From an uncultured Sphingomonas sp. (GTDB taxonomy: Bacteria; Pseudomonadota; Alphaproteobacteria; Sphingomonadales; Sphingomonadaceae), in the NCBI RefSeq assembly GCF_937871615.1, contig NZ_CALMPA010000063.1, positions 1 through 64,000 on the forward strand: a stretch of DNA of 64,000 nt, written 5' to 3'. Shown in pieces: positions 33,971-43,102 of the stretch. Made by a program: the position numbers and the translations under genes. A model generated the notes under the pieces. The model was not told the DNA's origin. It saw only the letters and a list, made by a program, of their open reading frames with translations, and searched no databases. Position 1 is the first letter of the stretch, and every line of letters begins with the position of its first letter.

Positions 33971-35677
33971 TCAGCTTATCGAAGCCTGCCCCATGCCCCC
34001 ATTCAATCCAGTCGGCAGGTGGAGGGTCAGGTGGTTGGCTTCGATGAACAGGCCGCCGTTCAGTTCGCCGGCGAGATTGCGCGCCAGCCGGATCGCGAAG
34101 CCCGTGCCGAGCAACGGCGCGCCCGGCATCTCCACCTCGCGCTCCGCATCGAGCGTGAGCAATGTGCGTTCCGGCACGGCGGCAAGCGCGATCGGGCGCG
34201 TCAGATCAATCGCGACATTCGCTTCCTCGGCGCGCACCTCGATCATGAGCTTCTCCCCCAGCCCCGCGCTTGCGACCAGCGCGGCGATCAGGCGCCCGAT
34301 CAGCCGCTCCGCCATCCGCTCATCGCACGCCAGCACGATCGCTGGAGAAACGGGCGCCAGATCGACGCTGCATCCGCGCAGCCGCACCAATGGCGCGAGA
34401 TCGTCCACCGTGCGCGCCAGCAGCGGCGCGAGCGCCACCGAATCGTCACGCAGATCAAGCGCGTCGCCCTCGATCCGCGCGGCAAGTTCAAGATCCTCGA
34501 TCGCCGCCACCAGATCGCCGGCGTGGCCGCGAATCGCCGCGGCACGATCGCGATAGACATCAGGCACCGGGCCGAGCATCGCCGTTTCGATCAGTTCGGA
34601 GAACCCGGCGATCGCATTGGCCGGCGAGCGCAACTCATGCACCAGCCGCCGCAGCCCCTCGACACCGCCCGAATCCGCCACGCGGCGCCCGATCGCGCCC
34701 TCGTCGACACGCGGGCGGCGCGCGGCGCCACGGAAGCCGACGAACCGCCCGCTCGCACCATCGAACATCGGCACCCCGGAGATGCGCCATTCGCCCGCCA
34801 ATGCCGAGCGGCCCCCGATGGTGAGCCGCGCGTCGTTGAACGCCGTGCGATGGCGGAACGCGCCGCTCGCCACGCCATCGACCTGCGGCTGCCCGTCCGC
34901 GCCGGGCAGCAGGAAGCCGATACCGATCACCGCCGCGCGCGGCGCCGCATCGACCCAGCGAATCACGCCAGCCGAATCGCTTTCGAAACTGAAACGATCC
35001 GCCTCCGCTTCGTACACCTCATCAGACGACGCCGCCCGCGCGCCGGGCGGCTGATCGCGGTGCAACTCGCGAAATGCCGCGATCCGATCGACCAGCGCCG
35101 CGATTTCGTAACCGCCGCCGGGCGCCGCCATCGGCTCCAACTCAAGCACGTCCGCCGGCGAATCGGGCACGATCGCGGCGACCGGCAATTCAAGCGCGGC
35201 CTCGCCGGGCTGGCTCAGCCGCGCTTCCGGCGCCGCGGATTGTTCCCCGTCATAACCAAGCGCGAAATCCGCCGGGCCGAAGCTTTCCAGCGCGCGGACG
35301 ACATCCGCCTCCAGATCGTTGCGATGGCGCAGCACGGCGCGCCCGGTCGGCCCAAGCGTCGGCAGCAGCGCGCGCCATTCAGCGCCCTGGAGCCGCGCGA
35401 CACGCAGCACGGGCGCGGCAACCGATTGTTCGTCCTCGACGAAAACCGCGATCAACTCAGCCGATGGCGCCGCCAGCGCGAGCGCGCGCGCCGTCGCGGC
35501 CCGCGTCTGCACGGGCACACGCTCCCGCAATTCGCGCAGCCGATCGAGAATCTCGGGCGTTTCCTCGATTCGCCCGCGCGCGAGAAGGTCCGCGATCTGC
35601 CGGAACGCGGCCTGCGCGCCAAACGGCGTGGAGGCATCCGCGGCAAGAACGGTCTTCAGGCTATCGTCGAATCGCAC
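33971..35677 (-). CDS. PAS-containing sensor histidine kinase with degenerate ATPase domain
   Basis: A 568-residue soluble protein. Residues 225-320 form a PAS-like domain; the dimerisation/phosphoacceptor helix contains H347 in LVHELRSPANAIAGF. The C-terminal region resembles a HATPase domain (LLGTGFAIRLARNLAGELNGGLF as G2 region) but the expected N-box Asn is missing (RLIGRLIAALVASAG) and there is no DxGxG. It may be a phosphatase, a phosphotransfer scaffold, or an inactive kinase. It starts with GTG after AGGAAG. No response regulator is adjacent; the Lrp gene is divergent and a deacetylase follows 5 bp downstream. Confidence 0.75.
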   Translation of the reverse strand: MRFDDSLKTVLAADASTPFGAQAAFRQIADLLARGRIEETPEILDRLRELRERVPVQTRAATARALALAAPSAELIAVFVEDEQSVAAPVLRVARLQGAEWRALLPTLGPTGRAVLRHRNDLEADVVRALESFGPADFALGYDGEQSAAPEARLSQPGEAALELPVAAIVPDSPADVLELEPMAAPGGGYEIAALVDRIAAFRELHRDQPPGARAASSDEVYEAEADRFSFESDSAGVIRWVDAAPRAAVIGIGFLLPGADGQPQVDGVASGAFRHRTAFNDARLTIGGRSALAGEWRISGVPMFDGASGRFVGFRGAARRPRVDEGAIGRRVADSGGVEGLRRLVHELRSPANAIAGFSELIETAMLGPVPDVYRDRAAAIRGHAGDLVAAIEDLELAARIEGDALDLRDDSVALAPLLARTVDDLAPLVRLRGCSVDLAPVSPAIVLACDERMAERLIGRLIAALVASAGLGEKLMIEVRAEEANVAIDLTRPIALAAVPERTLLTLDAEREVEMPGAPLLGTGFAIRLARNLAGELNGGLFIEANHLTLHLPTGLNGGMGQASIS

Positions 35678-35786
35678 AAATTTCTTCCTATCCGGCGCGC
35701 GAGCTTATCCGCGGCTGGAGATGAATTGATTAATCCGCATCGCCCCCCGGTGGAACTGCGGATTTTGGCACGTAGCAATGTGGGAC

Positions 35787-35806
35787 AATTGCGTTTGCGC
35801 GCAATT
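35787..35806. promoter_or_regulatory. inverted repeat upstream of the Lrp gene
   Basis: AATTGCG (35787-35793) and CGCAATT (35800-35806) are perfect arms around TTTGCG, 60 bp before the Lrp-type start and 110 bp before the divergent kinase start. An Lrp/AsnC regulator commonly binds such a site to control itself and its divergent neighbour. Confidence 0.4.
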
Positions 35807-35866
35807 TTCCTATGGATATGCCAACCAAATCGCCATGAATGTGCGTGGCGACAGGCGGAGAAAGCA

Positions 35867-36328
35867 GTGCTCGACCGGATCGACAGGCAGATTCTGGCAT
35901 ATCTTCAGGAAGATGGGCGCATGACCAACGTTGAGTTGGCCGATCGCGTCGGCCTTACCGCGCCGCCATGCCTGCGGCGCGTTCGCGCGCTTGAGCAGGC
36001 CGGGGTGATCCGCGGCTATCACGCCGAATGCGATGCCGCGCAATTGGGCTTTCCCATCACCGTCTTCGCGATGGTGAGCTTGAGGAGCCAGGCGGAGGCC
36101 GATCTCACCGCCTTTGAAACGCATGTCGCGGCGCTGCCCGAGGTGCGCGAATGCCATATGCTGAACGGCGAGATAGATTTCGTGCTGAAGATCGTCGCGA
36201 CCGATCTGGAAAGCTTCCAGCGTTTCCTGACGACGCATCTTACCACCGCGCCGAACGTAACCAGCGTCAAATCGTCGCTGACGATTCGCAGCGCGAAAGC
36301 GGCATCGGGGGTGCCGATCCTCGAATAG
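35867..36328 (+). CDS. Lrp/AsnC-family transcriptional regulator
   Basis: A 153-residue feast/famine regulator. The N-terminal helix-turn-helix is LDRIDRQILAYLQEDGRMTNVELADRVGLTAPPCLRRVRALEQAGVI (in pieces over residues 2-48), followed by the RAM ligand domain (VFAMVSLRSQAEADLTAFE ... VRECHMLNGEIDFVLKIVATDLESFQRFL). The start is a GTG at 35867 with GGAG 6 nt upstream; it gives the typical LDRIDRQIL opening. It probably senses an amino acid. It is followed by a bidirectional terminator. Confidence 0.9.
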   Translation: MLDRIDRQILAYLQEDGRMTNVELADRVGLTAPPCLRRVRALEQAGVIRGYHAECDAAQLGFPITVFAMVSLRSQAEADLTAFETHVAALPEVRECHMLNGEIDFVLKIVATDLESFQRFLTTHLTTAPNVTSVKSSLTIRSAKAASGVPILE

Positions 36329-36351
36329 GGCGCTGTTCGGAAACCGGAAGC

Positions 36352-36383
36352 AAAAAAGGGCGGCCACCTGGACCGCCCTTTTT
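36352..36383. terminator. bidirectional terminator between lrp and the TPR gene
   Basis: AAAAAAGGGCGG, a 9-nt loop, CCGCCCTTTTT. A-run on one side and T-run on the other make it a Rho-independent terminator for both converging genes. Confidence 0.85.
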
Positions 36384-36405
36384 CGTCAAGCCATCACGCG
36401 AAGGA

Positions 36406-37683
36406 TCAGGCCGCCGGCGTCGAGAGCGCGGTGAGCCAGAACGACGCGATATCCGCGCGCGGCGCGCCCTTCACCAGTTCGAACGCGGCCTTGGCGCCAG
36501 CCGTGTCACCCGAATTGGCGAGCGCGATGCCGAGGTGCGTATTGACCGCATCCGCATCGACGCCGCCCTTCTGCAACGCGACCTTATAAAGCTCGATCGC
36601 CTTGGCATAATTGCCCGCGCCGAGATGCGCGTCCGCCGTGCCCGCGGCGAGCTTGCCGTTGGCCGCGGCCTTCGCCTTGGCGTCGAGCGGATCGAGCGAG
36701 CCTTCGTTGGCGATCGACTGTTTGGCGACGCGATACAGATCGTTCGCGGTAACCGAATCCGCCGGCAGCTTGCCCGCGGCGCGGCCCTCGTCGATCACCG
36801 CCTTGCCTTCGTTGGGCAGGCCGAGATCAATCGCATATTGCGCATAAATCTCATAATCGAACTGGTCGGCCAGCGCCTTCTTCATGCGCAACAGGCGGAA
36901 CAGATCGACCTTCTGCGCCTTATCCAGCGTGACCGCGCTGCCCTGCTGGATGCCATAGACGAACACGATGTCGCGCCAGTTCTTCGCGGTGGGATAAGCG
37001 GTGATGTAACGCTTCATCCAGCCGATCGAATCCGGGATCATCCGCTTTTGCAGCGTCTTGGCCATCGCATAGCGATAGAGCTGCTCATCGGGCTTCTGAC
37101 CCGCGGCGATCTGCGCGGCCATGCTTTTTTCAAGATCGGCGGAGCCGCCAGCGATATCGCCCGCCTCCATCTTGATCTTCACCATCTGCAACGGAAGGTT
37201 CGGATCATTGTAGCCAAGCTGCTGCGCGCGCTGGAAGAAGGCGAGCGCCTCCTGCGGCTGCTTCGCGTTGGCGGCGATGATGCCGCGCTGATAGTTGAAG
37301 CGCGCCTGATCCGCCTGCGGCGTGCGCGGATTGGCGATCAGCGCGTCGATCGGGCCTTTGATCTGATTGTCGTCGATCTGGCCGTTCGGCGCCTTGCCAA
37401 CCGCAAGCTGAAGCTGGAAGATCGAGGCGATATATTTGTCGTCGTCACTCTTGGCGGCAGCCGAAACCTGCTGGATCAGCGGCTCTGCGGTGGCGTAATC
37501 CTTCGCCTGGAGCGCGGCCTGCGCCTTGGCGGCGAGCGGCTGGACATCCTTGCTGAGCTTCAGCGGGGCGGCCTTGGGCTCCTCCGCCTTCTTTTCCTTG
37601 GCGGCAGCCGGCGTCACGAGCGCGATGCTGCCAACGCCGGTAAGGAGGGCGGCGGCGATCGCGGCCCGGTACATGCTCTTCAT
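36406..37683 (-). CDS. secreted TPR-repeat protein
   Basis: A 425-residue protein with signal peptide (about residues 1-28, AAALLTGVGSIALVTPAAA) and a Lys/Ala-rich linker. Tetratricopeptide-type repeats include PLAAKAQAALQAKDYATAEPL (50-70), ARFNYQRGIIAANAKQPQEALAFFQRAQQLG (about 127-157) and AHLGAGNYAKAIELYKVALQKGG (about 355-377). It is likely a periplasmic or outer-membrane-associated scaffold. The ATG follows GGAGAG. I do not know a function; it stands alone between an Lrp gene and yaaA. Confidence 0.75.
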   Translation of the reverse strand: MKSMYRAAIAAALLTGVGSIALVTPAAAKEKKAEEPKAAPLKLSKDVQPLAAKAQAALQAKDYATAEPLIQQVSAAAKSDDDKYIASIFQLQLAVGKAPNGQIDDNQIKGPIDALIANPRTPQADQARFNYQRGIIAANAKQPQEALAFFQRAQQLGYNDPNLPLQMVKIKMEAGDIAGGSADLEKSMAAQIAAGQKPDEQLYRYAMAKTLQKRMIPDSIGWMKRYITAYPTAKNWRDIVFVYGIQQGSAVTLDKAQKVDLFRLLRMKKALADQFDYEIYAQYAIDLGLPNEGKAVIDEGRAAGKLPADSVTANDLYRVAKQSIANEGSLDPLDAKAKAAANGKLAAGTADAHLGAGNYAKAIELYKVALQKGGVDADAVNTHLGIALANSGDTAGAKAAFELVKGAPRADIASFWLTALSTPAA

Positions 37684-37835
37684 CGCGTTATTCTCTCCAT
37701 TCTGGAAGGCGCCGCGGGCGCCTCCGCGCCGCTGTACCTTCCTGCCCCTGCAGGTTCAAGAAACCCGACGGCCCTGACCGCATTGCGCTGAACATGGATT
37801 GAACGGTTCGGGTTCCACCGATAGGCGAAACAGCC

Positions 37836-38582
37836 ATGATCGCCGTGATTTCACCAGCCAAGACGCTCGACTATCAATCCCCCCTCCCCGCGCTCGACAC
37901 CACCGAACCGCGCTTCGCCGGCGAGGCGGCGGCGCTGGCGAAGGCGGCGGCGAAGATGTCGCGCAAGCGGTTGGGCGAACTGATGCACATTTCGGACAAG
38001 CTCGCCGCGCTCAACGCCGAGCGTTTCCGCACCTTCGACGCCCTGCCCGAACGCGCCGCGATCCGCGCGTTCGCGGGCGATGTCTATACCGGGCTCGACG
38101 CGGCGACACTGGATGAGGCGGCACTCGATTTCGCGCAGGATCATCTGCGGATGCTCTCGGGCCTCTATGGCCTGTTGCGCCCGCTCGATCGGATGCGCCC
38201 CTATCGGCTGGAAATGGGCACACGCTGGGCGCCGCGCCGCAAGAAACTGACCGACTGGTGGGGGGGGCGCATCGCCGACGCGCTGGCGGGCGATGTCGCG
38301 GCAGAAGGTTCGGGCGTGGTGCTGAACCTCGCCAGCCAGGAATATTGGGCGGCGGTGGACGGCCTGCTGCCGCTCGACATCCGCGTCATCTCCGTCGATT
38401 TCCGGGAGGCGGACGGGCGCTTCATCAGCTTCCACGCCAAGAAGGCGCGCGGGCTGATGGCGCGCTGGATGGCGGAACATCGCATCACCGATGCGGATGC
38501 GATGCGCGGGTTCGACAGCGACGGTTACGGCTTTGACGCGCAAGCGAGCGAGGGTGATCGCTGGACCTTCGTGCGGCAATGA
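37836..38582 (+). CDS. yaaA: YaaA family peroxide-stress protein
   Basis: A 248-residue protein of the YaaA/DUF328 family, which in E. coli lowers free iron during hydrogen peroxide stress and has a DNA-binding fold. Diagnostic parts are MIAVISPAKTLDYQSPLP, ELMHISDKLAALNAERF, YTGLDAATLDEAALDFAQDHLRMLSGLYGLLRPLDRMRPYRLEMG (in segments, about 87-130), NLASQEYWAAV and FISFHAKKARGLMARWM. The ATG at 37836 opens directly into the motif. It overlaps the SDR gene by ATGA. Confidence 0.95.
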   Translation: MIAVISPAKTLDYQSPLPALDTTEPRFAGEAAALAKAAAKMSRKRLGELMHISDKLAALNAERFRTFDALPERAAIRAFAGDVYTGLDAATLDEAALDFAQDHLRMLSGLYGLLRPLDRMRPYRLEMGTRWAPRRKKLTDWWGGRIADALAGDVAAEGSGVVLNLASQEYWAAVDGLLPLDIRVISVDFREADGRFISFHAKKARGLMARWMAEHRITDADAMRGFDSDGYGFDAQASEGDRWTFVRQ

Positions 38583-39247
38583 GCGCGGTCATCATCGGGG
38601 CGTCCGGCGGGATCGGCGCCGCGCTCGCCGAGGCGTTGGAAGAGGAAGGCCAAACCGTCCTGCGCCTGTCCCGCCCGGAAATCGACCTGACCGACGAGGC
38701 GAGCATCGCCGCCGCCTCCCGACGCGCCAGAACGCCCGAACTGGTGCCCGAACTTGTGATCGTCGCCACCGGCATCCTGCACGATGGCGGGCACGGGCCG
38801 GAAAAGGCGCTGGGCGAACTCGATCCGGCGTGGCTCGCGCGGCAATATGCGATCAACACGATCGGGCCGGCGCTGGTCGCCAAGCATTTCCTGCCGACCA
38901 TGCCCCGATCGGGGCGCAGCATCTTCGCGGTGCTCTCGGCGCGGGTCGGCAGCATCGGCGACAACCGGGTGGGCGGCTGGCACGGCTATCGCGCATCCAA
39001 GGCGGCGCTCAACCAGTTGATCCGCACGATCGCGATCGAAGACAAGCGGCGCAACGATCGCGGGATCGTCGTGGCGCTCGATCCGGGCAATGTCGACACG
39101 AAATTGTCGACGCCCTTCCAGCAATCCGGCCGCGATCTGTTCACGCCGGCGCGCGCCGCGGTGCAATTGCTCGATGTGATCGACGGCTTCACCCCAAGGG
39201 ATAGCGGGCGGCTGTTCTCATGGGATGGCGCGGAGATAACTCCCTGA
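38579..39247 (+). CDS. short-chain dehydrogenase/reductase, C-factor-like
   Basis: A 222-residue classical SDR. The cofactor-binding motif is GASGGIGAAL (residues 7-16), the structural NTIGP resembles NAG/NNAG region, and the catalytic triad is S in VLSARVGS, then YRASK (Tyr and Lys). It resembles the CsgA/C-factor cell-cell-signalling SDR subgroup. The substrate is unknown. The ATG lies in the yaaA stop codon (ATGA), so both are made from one message. Confidence 0.87.
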   Translation: MSAVIIGASGGIGAALAEALEEEGQTVLRLSRPEIDLTDEASIAAASRRARTPELVPELVIVATGILHDGGHGPEKALGELDPAWLARQYAINTIGPALVAKHFLPTMPRSGRSIFAVLSARVGSIGDNRVGGWHGYRASKAALNQLIRTIAIEDKRRNDRGIVVALDPGNVDTKLSTPFQQSGRDLFTPARAAVQLLDVIDGFTPRDSGRLFSWDGAEITP

Positions 39248-39341
39248 CCGATTTTTAATCTTCACGTCACACCCCTGCGATCCCTTCACATGCATACAGC
39301 CTGCCGACGCCGTCAGACGTCGTTCGAAACGGAGTGATGCA

Positions 39342-39653
39342 ATGATGAAGTCCGCGATCCTCGCCGCCATTTCCGCCGCCGCACTCGCCACCGGCGGCAT
39401 GGCCTATGCGCAGGCCCCCGCCGCCAAGGCCACCACCGCCGCGCACGCCAAGGTTGCGACCACCAAGACGGCCACCGTCACCAAACCGGCGATGGCGAGC
39501 AGCAGCGCGATGGCCACCAAGGCAACGCATGTCACCCACAAGACCGCCGCGGCCCCCAACGGGCGCATGGTCACCACCAAGACGACGACCGGCAAGACCG
39601 TGACCTACAATTGCTCCAAGGCGGGCAACGCCAACAAGAAGGCGTGCAAATAA
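39342..39653 (+). CDS. small secreted Ala/Lys/Thr-rich protein
   Basis: A 103-residue protein with a clean signal peptide (residues 1-23, ILAAISAAALATGGMAYA) and a low-complexity body rich in Ala, Thr and Lys (KATTAAHAKVATTKTATVTK). The C-terminal segment TTGKTVTYNCSKAGNANKKAC has two cysteines that could form a disulfide. It is strongly basic, suggesting binding to an anionic envelope polymer. GGAG lies 8 nt before the ATG (39342 or 39345). I know no named family; a strong terminator follows. Confidence 0.7.
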   Translation: MMKSAILAAISAAALATGGMAYAQAPAAKATTAAHAKVATTKTATVTKPAMASSSAMATKATHVTHKTAAAPNGRMVTTKTTTGKTVTYNCSKAGNANKKACK

Positions 39654-39686
39654 CCGCCCGATCAAACCTTCCGATCCGATAATTCG

Positions 39687-39722
39687 AAAACGCCCATGCG
39701 ACCCTTTCGCATGGGCGTTTTT
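39687..39722 (+). terminator. intrinsic terminator after the small secreted protein
   Basis: AAAACGCCCATGCG (39687-39700) and CGCATGGGCGTTTT (39708-39721) form a 14-bp perfect stem with a 7-nt loop and a T5 run on the plus strand. Confidence 0.88.
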
Positions 39723-39847
39723 CACGGCGCGACGAACCGCCGCTTCTTTCCCGCGCCCGCCGCGCGCACGTGCGCCTGGGGTGGAAAGCGCGCGGCGGCT
39801 GGGCTAGGGTTCGTCATCGAAAAGACACAACCCGAAAGCAGCGATTC

Positions 39848-42592
39848 TTGACCGACGAGACTCTCCTCGCCGAACCTTCGGACATTGCACGCATCTCCAT
39901 CGTCGATGAGATGAAAACGAGCTACCTCGATTACGCGATGAGCGTGATCGTGGCACGCGCGCTGCCCGATGTTCGCGACGGCCTGAAGCCGGTGCACCGC
40001 CGCATCTTGTTTTCCGCGAACGAGAGCGGATTCGTCTGGAACCGCCCGTATCGCAAATCGGCGCGCATCGTCGGTGACGTGATCGGTAAATATCACCCGC
40101 ACGGCGACAGCGCGATCTACGACGCCCTTGCGCGCATGACGCAGGACTGGTCGATGCGCGCGCCGCTGATCGACGGCCAGGGCAATTTCGGCTCGATGGA
40201 CCCCGATCCCCCCGCCGCGATGCGTTACACCGAAGCGCGCCTCGCCAAGATCGCGGATTATCTGCTCGATGATCTCGACAAGGACACGGTCGATTTCCAG
40301 CCAAACTACGACGGATCGGAAAGCGAGCCGCAGGTGCTGCCCGCGCGCTTCCCCAATCTGCTCGTCAACGGCGCGGGCGGCATCGCGGTGGGCATGGCGA
40401 CCAATATTCCGCCGCATAACCTGGGCGAAGTGATCGACGCCTGTTTCGCCTATCTCGACAATGGCGCGATCACCACCGAGGAACTGATGGAGATCGTGCC
40501 GGGGCCGGATTTCCCGACCGGCGCGATCATCCTCGGCCGGGCCGGCGCGCGTTCGGCTTATGCCGGCGGGCGCGGCTCGATCATCGTGCGCTCGCGCCAT
40601 GTGATCGAGGAAGGGCGCGGGGACCGGCGCTCGATCGTGCTCACCGAAATCCCGTTCCAGCAGGGCAAGAACGCGCTGGTCGAAAAGATCGCCGAGGCCG
40701 CCAAGGACAAGCGCATCGAGGGCGTCAGCGATATTCGCGACGAATCGAACCGCGAGGGCGTGCGCGTCGTCATCGACCTGAAGCGCGATGCGACGCCCGA
40801 GGTGGTGCTGAACCAGCTCTGGCGGCACACGCCGGCGCAATCGAGCTTCCCCGCCAACATGCTGGCGATCCGCGGCGGGCGGCCCGAGATGCTGGGCCTT
40901 AAGGACATCATCCAGTCGTTCATCCAGTTCCGCGAGATCGTCATCACGCGGCGTTCGAAGTTCGAACTGGCCAAGGCGCGCGATCGTGCGCACATCTTGC
41001 TCGGCCTCGTCATCGCGGTAACCAACCTTGACGAGATGGTGCGGATCATCCGTGGTTCGGCCAGCCCGGCGGAGGCGCGCGCGGCGCTGCTGACGCGCGA
41101 ATGGCCGATCGCGGAAATCGCGCCCTATATCCGGCTGGTCGAGGCTGTCGACGCCGAGGTTACCGGCGACACCTATCGCCTGAGCGAAATCCAGGTCCGC
41201 GCGATCCTCGATCTGCGCCTGCATCGCCTGACCGCATTGGGCCGCGACGAGATCGGCAACGAGCTGGAGCAACTCGCCGCCTCGATCGCCGAACTGCTCG
41301 AAATCCTCGCCAATCGCGCCAAGCTCTATCAGGTGATGCGCGACGAGTTGACCGAGGTGCGCGCGCTGTTCGCCACCCCGCGCCGCACAGAGATCGCCGC
41401 CGCCGCCGACGGGATTGAGGACGAAGACCTGATCGAGCGCGAGGACATGGTCGTCACCGTGACGATGCACGGCTATATTAAGCGCACCCCGCTCGAAGCG
41501 TTCCGCGCGCAGGCGCGCGGCGGCAAGGGCCGCAGCGGCATGGCGACCAAGGACGAGGATATCGTCACCGAATTGTTCGTCACCTCGACGCACACGCCGG
41601 TGCTGTTCTTCTCCACGCTCGGCAAGGTCTATCGCATGAAGGTCTGGCGACTGCCCGAGGGCGGCCCGGCCACGCGCGGGCGGCCGATGGTCAACCTGCT
41701 GCCGCTGGCGGAGGGGGAGACGATCTCCACCGTGCTGCCGCTCCCTGAAGACGAGGCGGAATGGGGCAAGCTCCACGTCATGTTCGCCACCGCCAGGGGC
41801 AATGTGCGGCGCAACAGCATGGACGCCTTCACCAACGTGCCGTCGAACGGCAAGATCGCGATGAAGTTCGAGGGCGAGGATGAGGACGATCGCCTGATCG
41901 GCGTGGCGCTGCTCGATGAGCGAAGCGACGCGCTGCTCGCGACCCGCCACGGCAAGGCGATCCGCTTCTCCGGCAACGAGGTGCGCGAATTCCAGAGCCG
42001 CAACTCCACCGGCGTGCGCGGGATGCGGCTGGCGGCGGGCGACGAGGTGATTTCGCTCTCCATCCTCCACAAGGTCGGCGTGCGCGATCAGGACGAGCGC
42101 GACGATTATCTGCGCCACGCGCCGTGGAAGGCCGAAGACCCCGATCGCAGCCCGCGCGTGATGGACGACGAACGCTTCGCGCATCTTGCGGAGCAGGAGG
42201 AATTCATCCTGACGATCTGCGCCAATGGTTACGGCAAGCTTTCGTCGGCCTATGAATATCGCCGCACCGGCCGCGGCGGCCAGGGCATCACCAATATCGA
42301 CAATATCGCGCGCAACGGCCTTGTCGTCGCGAGCTTCCCGGCGACCAAGGCGCAGCAACTCATGCTCGTCACCGATCAGGCGAAGATGATCCGCATCCCG
42401 CTCGCCGATCTGCGCGTGATCGGGCGTGGCTCGGCGGGCGTCCGGCTGTTCAACGTGGCGAATGATGAGCTTGTCGTCTCCGCCGCGCGGATCGAGGAAA
42501 GCGACGAGGACGATACGCCCGCGGGCGAAACGGTCGAGGGTGAGGGCGAGGGCGAGGCCCCCGCCGCCGAGGCGCCGGGCAACGCGGAATGA
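39848..42592 (+). CDS. gyrA: DNA gyrase subunit A
   Basis: A 914-residue type IIA topoisomerase subunit that cuts and rejoins DNA. The catalytic tyrosine is Y127 in AMRYTEARL; the quinolone region is [15 protein letters not shown] with S88 (E. coli S83) and D92 (E. coli D87), i.e. wild-type sensitive residues. The C-terminal beta-pinwheel has the GyrA-box-like [14 protein letters not shown]. The acidic tail ([20 protein letters not shown]) is normal. The start is assigned to TTG at 39848, where homologues begin ([17 protein letters not shown]); no in-frame ATG gives this N-terminus and the RBS is weak. Confidence 0.97.
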   Translation: MTDETLLAEPSDIARISIVDEMKTSYLDYAMSVIVARALPDVRDGLKPVHRRILFSANESGFVWNRPYRKSARIVGDVIGKYHPHGDSAIYDALARMTQDWSMRAPLIDGQGNFGSMDPDPPAAMRYTEARLAKIADYLLDDLDKDTVDFQPNYDGSESEPQVLPARFPNLLVNGAGGIAVGMATNIPPHNLGEVIDACFAYLDNGAITTEELMEIVPGPDFPTGAIILGRAGARSAYAGGRGSIIVRSRHVIEEGRGDRRSIVLTEIPFQQGKNALVEKIAEAAKDKRIEGVSDIRDESNREGVRVVIDLKRDATPEVVLNQLWRHTPAQSSFPANMLAIRGGRPEMLGLKDIIQSFIQFREIVITRRSKFELAKARDRAHILLGLVIAVTNLDEMVRIIRGSASPAEARAALLTREWPIAEIAPYIRLVEAVDAEVTGDTYRLSEIQVRAILDLRLHRLTALGRDEIGNELEQLAASIAELLEILANRAKLYQVMRDELTEVRALFATPRRTEIAAAADGIEDEDLIEREDMVVTVTMHGYIKRTPLEAFRAQARGGKGRSGMATKDEDIVTELFVTSTHTPVLFFSTLGKVYRMKVWRLPEGGPATRGRPMVNLLPLAEGETISTVLPLPEDEAEWGKLHVMFATARGNVRRNSMDAFTNVPSNGKIAMKFEGEDEDDRLIGVALLDERSDALLATRHGKAIRFSGNEVREFQSRNSTGVRGMRLAAGDEVISLSILHKVGVRDQDERDDYLRHAPWKAEDPDRSPRVMDDERFAHLAEQEEFILTICANGYGKLSSAYEYRRTGRGGQGITNIDNIARNGLVVASFPATKAQQLMLVTDQAKMIRIPLADLRVIGRGSAGVRLFNVANDELVVSAARIEESDEDDTPAGETVEGEGEGEAPAAEAPGNAE

Positions 42593-42942
42593 GCGATCGC
42601 CCCGCCGTCGCGTACAAGGTGTTGACCGCCGATCAGATGGCGGCACTGGAGCGCGACGGCAGCTTCGCCGGGGCGCCGGTGGATCTGGCGGATGGCTATA
42701 TCCACCTTTCCACCGCCGCGCAGTTGACGGAGACGGTGGACAAGCATTTCGCCGGGCAGCGCGATCTGCATGTCGCGGCGGTCGATCTCACCTCGTTCGG
42801 CGCGACGCTCAAATGGGAGCCGTCACGCGGCGGACAGCTTTTCCCGCATCTTTATGAGCAGCTGCTGCTCGAAACGGTGATCGCTTATGGCCCGTTGGAG
42901 CGCGATGCCGACGGGACGATAAGGCTGCCGGTGGCGGGCTGA
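42589..42942 (+). CDS. DUF952 domain-containing protein
   Basis: A 117-residue cytoplasmic protein of the DUF952 family. YKVLTADQMAALERDGSFAGAPVDLADGYIHLSTAAQLTETVDKHF (residues 9-54 in part) holds the signature DGYIHLSTA; LKWEPSRGGQLFPHLYEQL is the second conserved block. The fold is thought to resemble ADP-ribosyltransferases, but no activity is established. The ATG overlaps the gyrA stop (ATGA), an arrangement common in sphingomonads. Confidence 0.9.
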   Translation: MSDRPAVAYKVLTADQMAALERDGSFAGAPVDLADGYIHLSTAAQLTETVDKHFAGQRDLHVAAVDLTSFGATLKWEPSRGGQLFPHLYEQLLLETVIAYGPLERDADGTIRLPVAG

Positions 42943-42981
42943 ACATGCCCTTGGCCCGAACCCGCATTCGCGCGAACCCGC

Positions 42982-43070
42982 CATTCCCGCGAAGGCGGGA
43001 ATCCATTCAGGCTGGCATTCGCGATAAAGCGCATCGTCAGTGCTTATGGATTCCCGCCTTCGCGGGAATG
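42982..43070. repeat. paired palindromic repeat (REP/BIME-like)
   Basis: Two 25-bp units, 42982-43006 and 43046-43070, are perfect inverted copies of each other, and each holds its own hairpin (TTCCCGC-GAAG-GCGGGAA). The 39-bp spacer shows no gene. This CATTCCCGC/GCGGGAATCC repeat type is widespread in proteobacterial chromosomes. It lies between converging genes and may also act as a transcription terminator. Confidence 0.8.
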
Positions 43071-43102
43071 ACGGCGCGCTTCACACGTCGGCCCGCCGTC
43101 CC

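Noticed and set aside
34019-35866. Long plus-strand frame running into the Lrp gene
   Set aside because: Only the last 153 codons are protein-like; the rest is antisense to the kinase.
39722-42646. 974-codon open frame on the minus strand opposite gyrA
   Set aside because: It mirrors gyrA codon bias, has low-complexity Asp/Arg/His composition and no domain; gyrA is certain.
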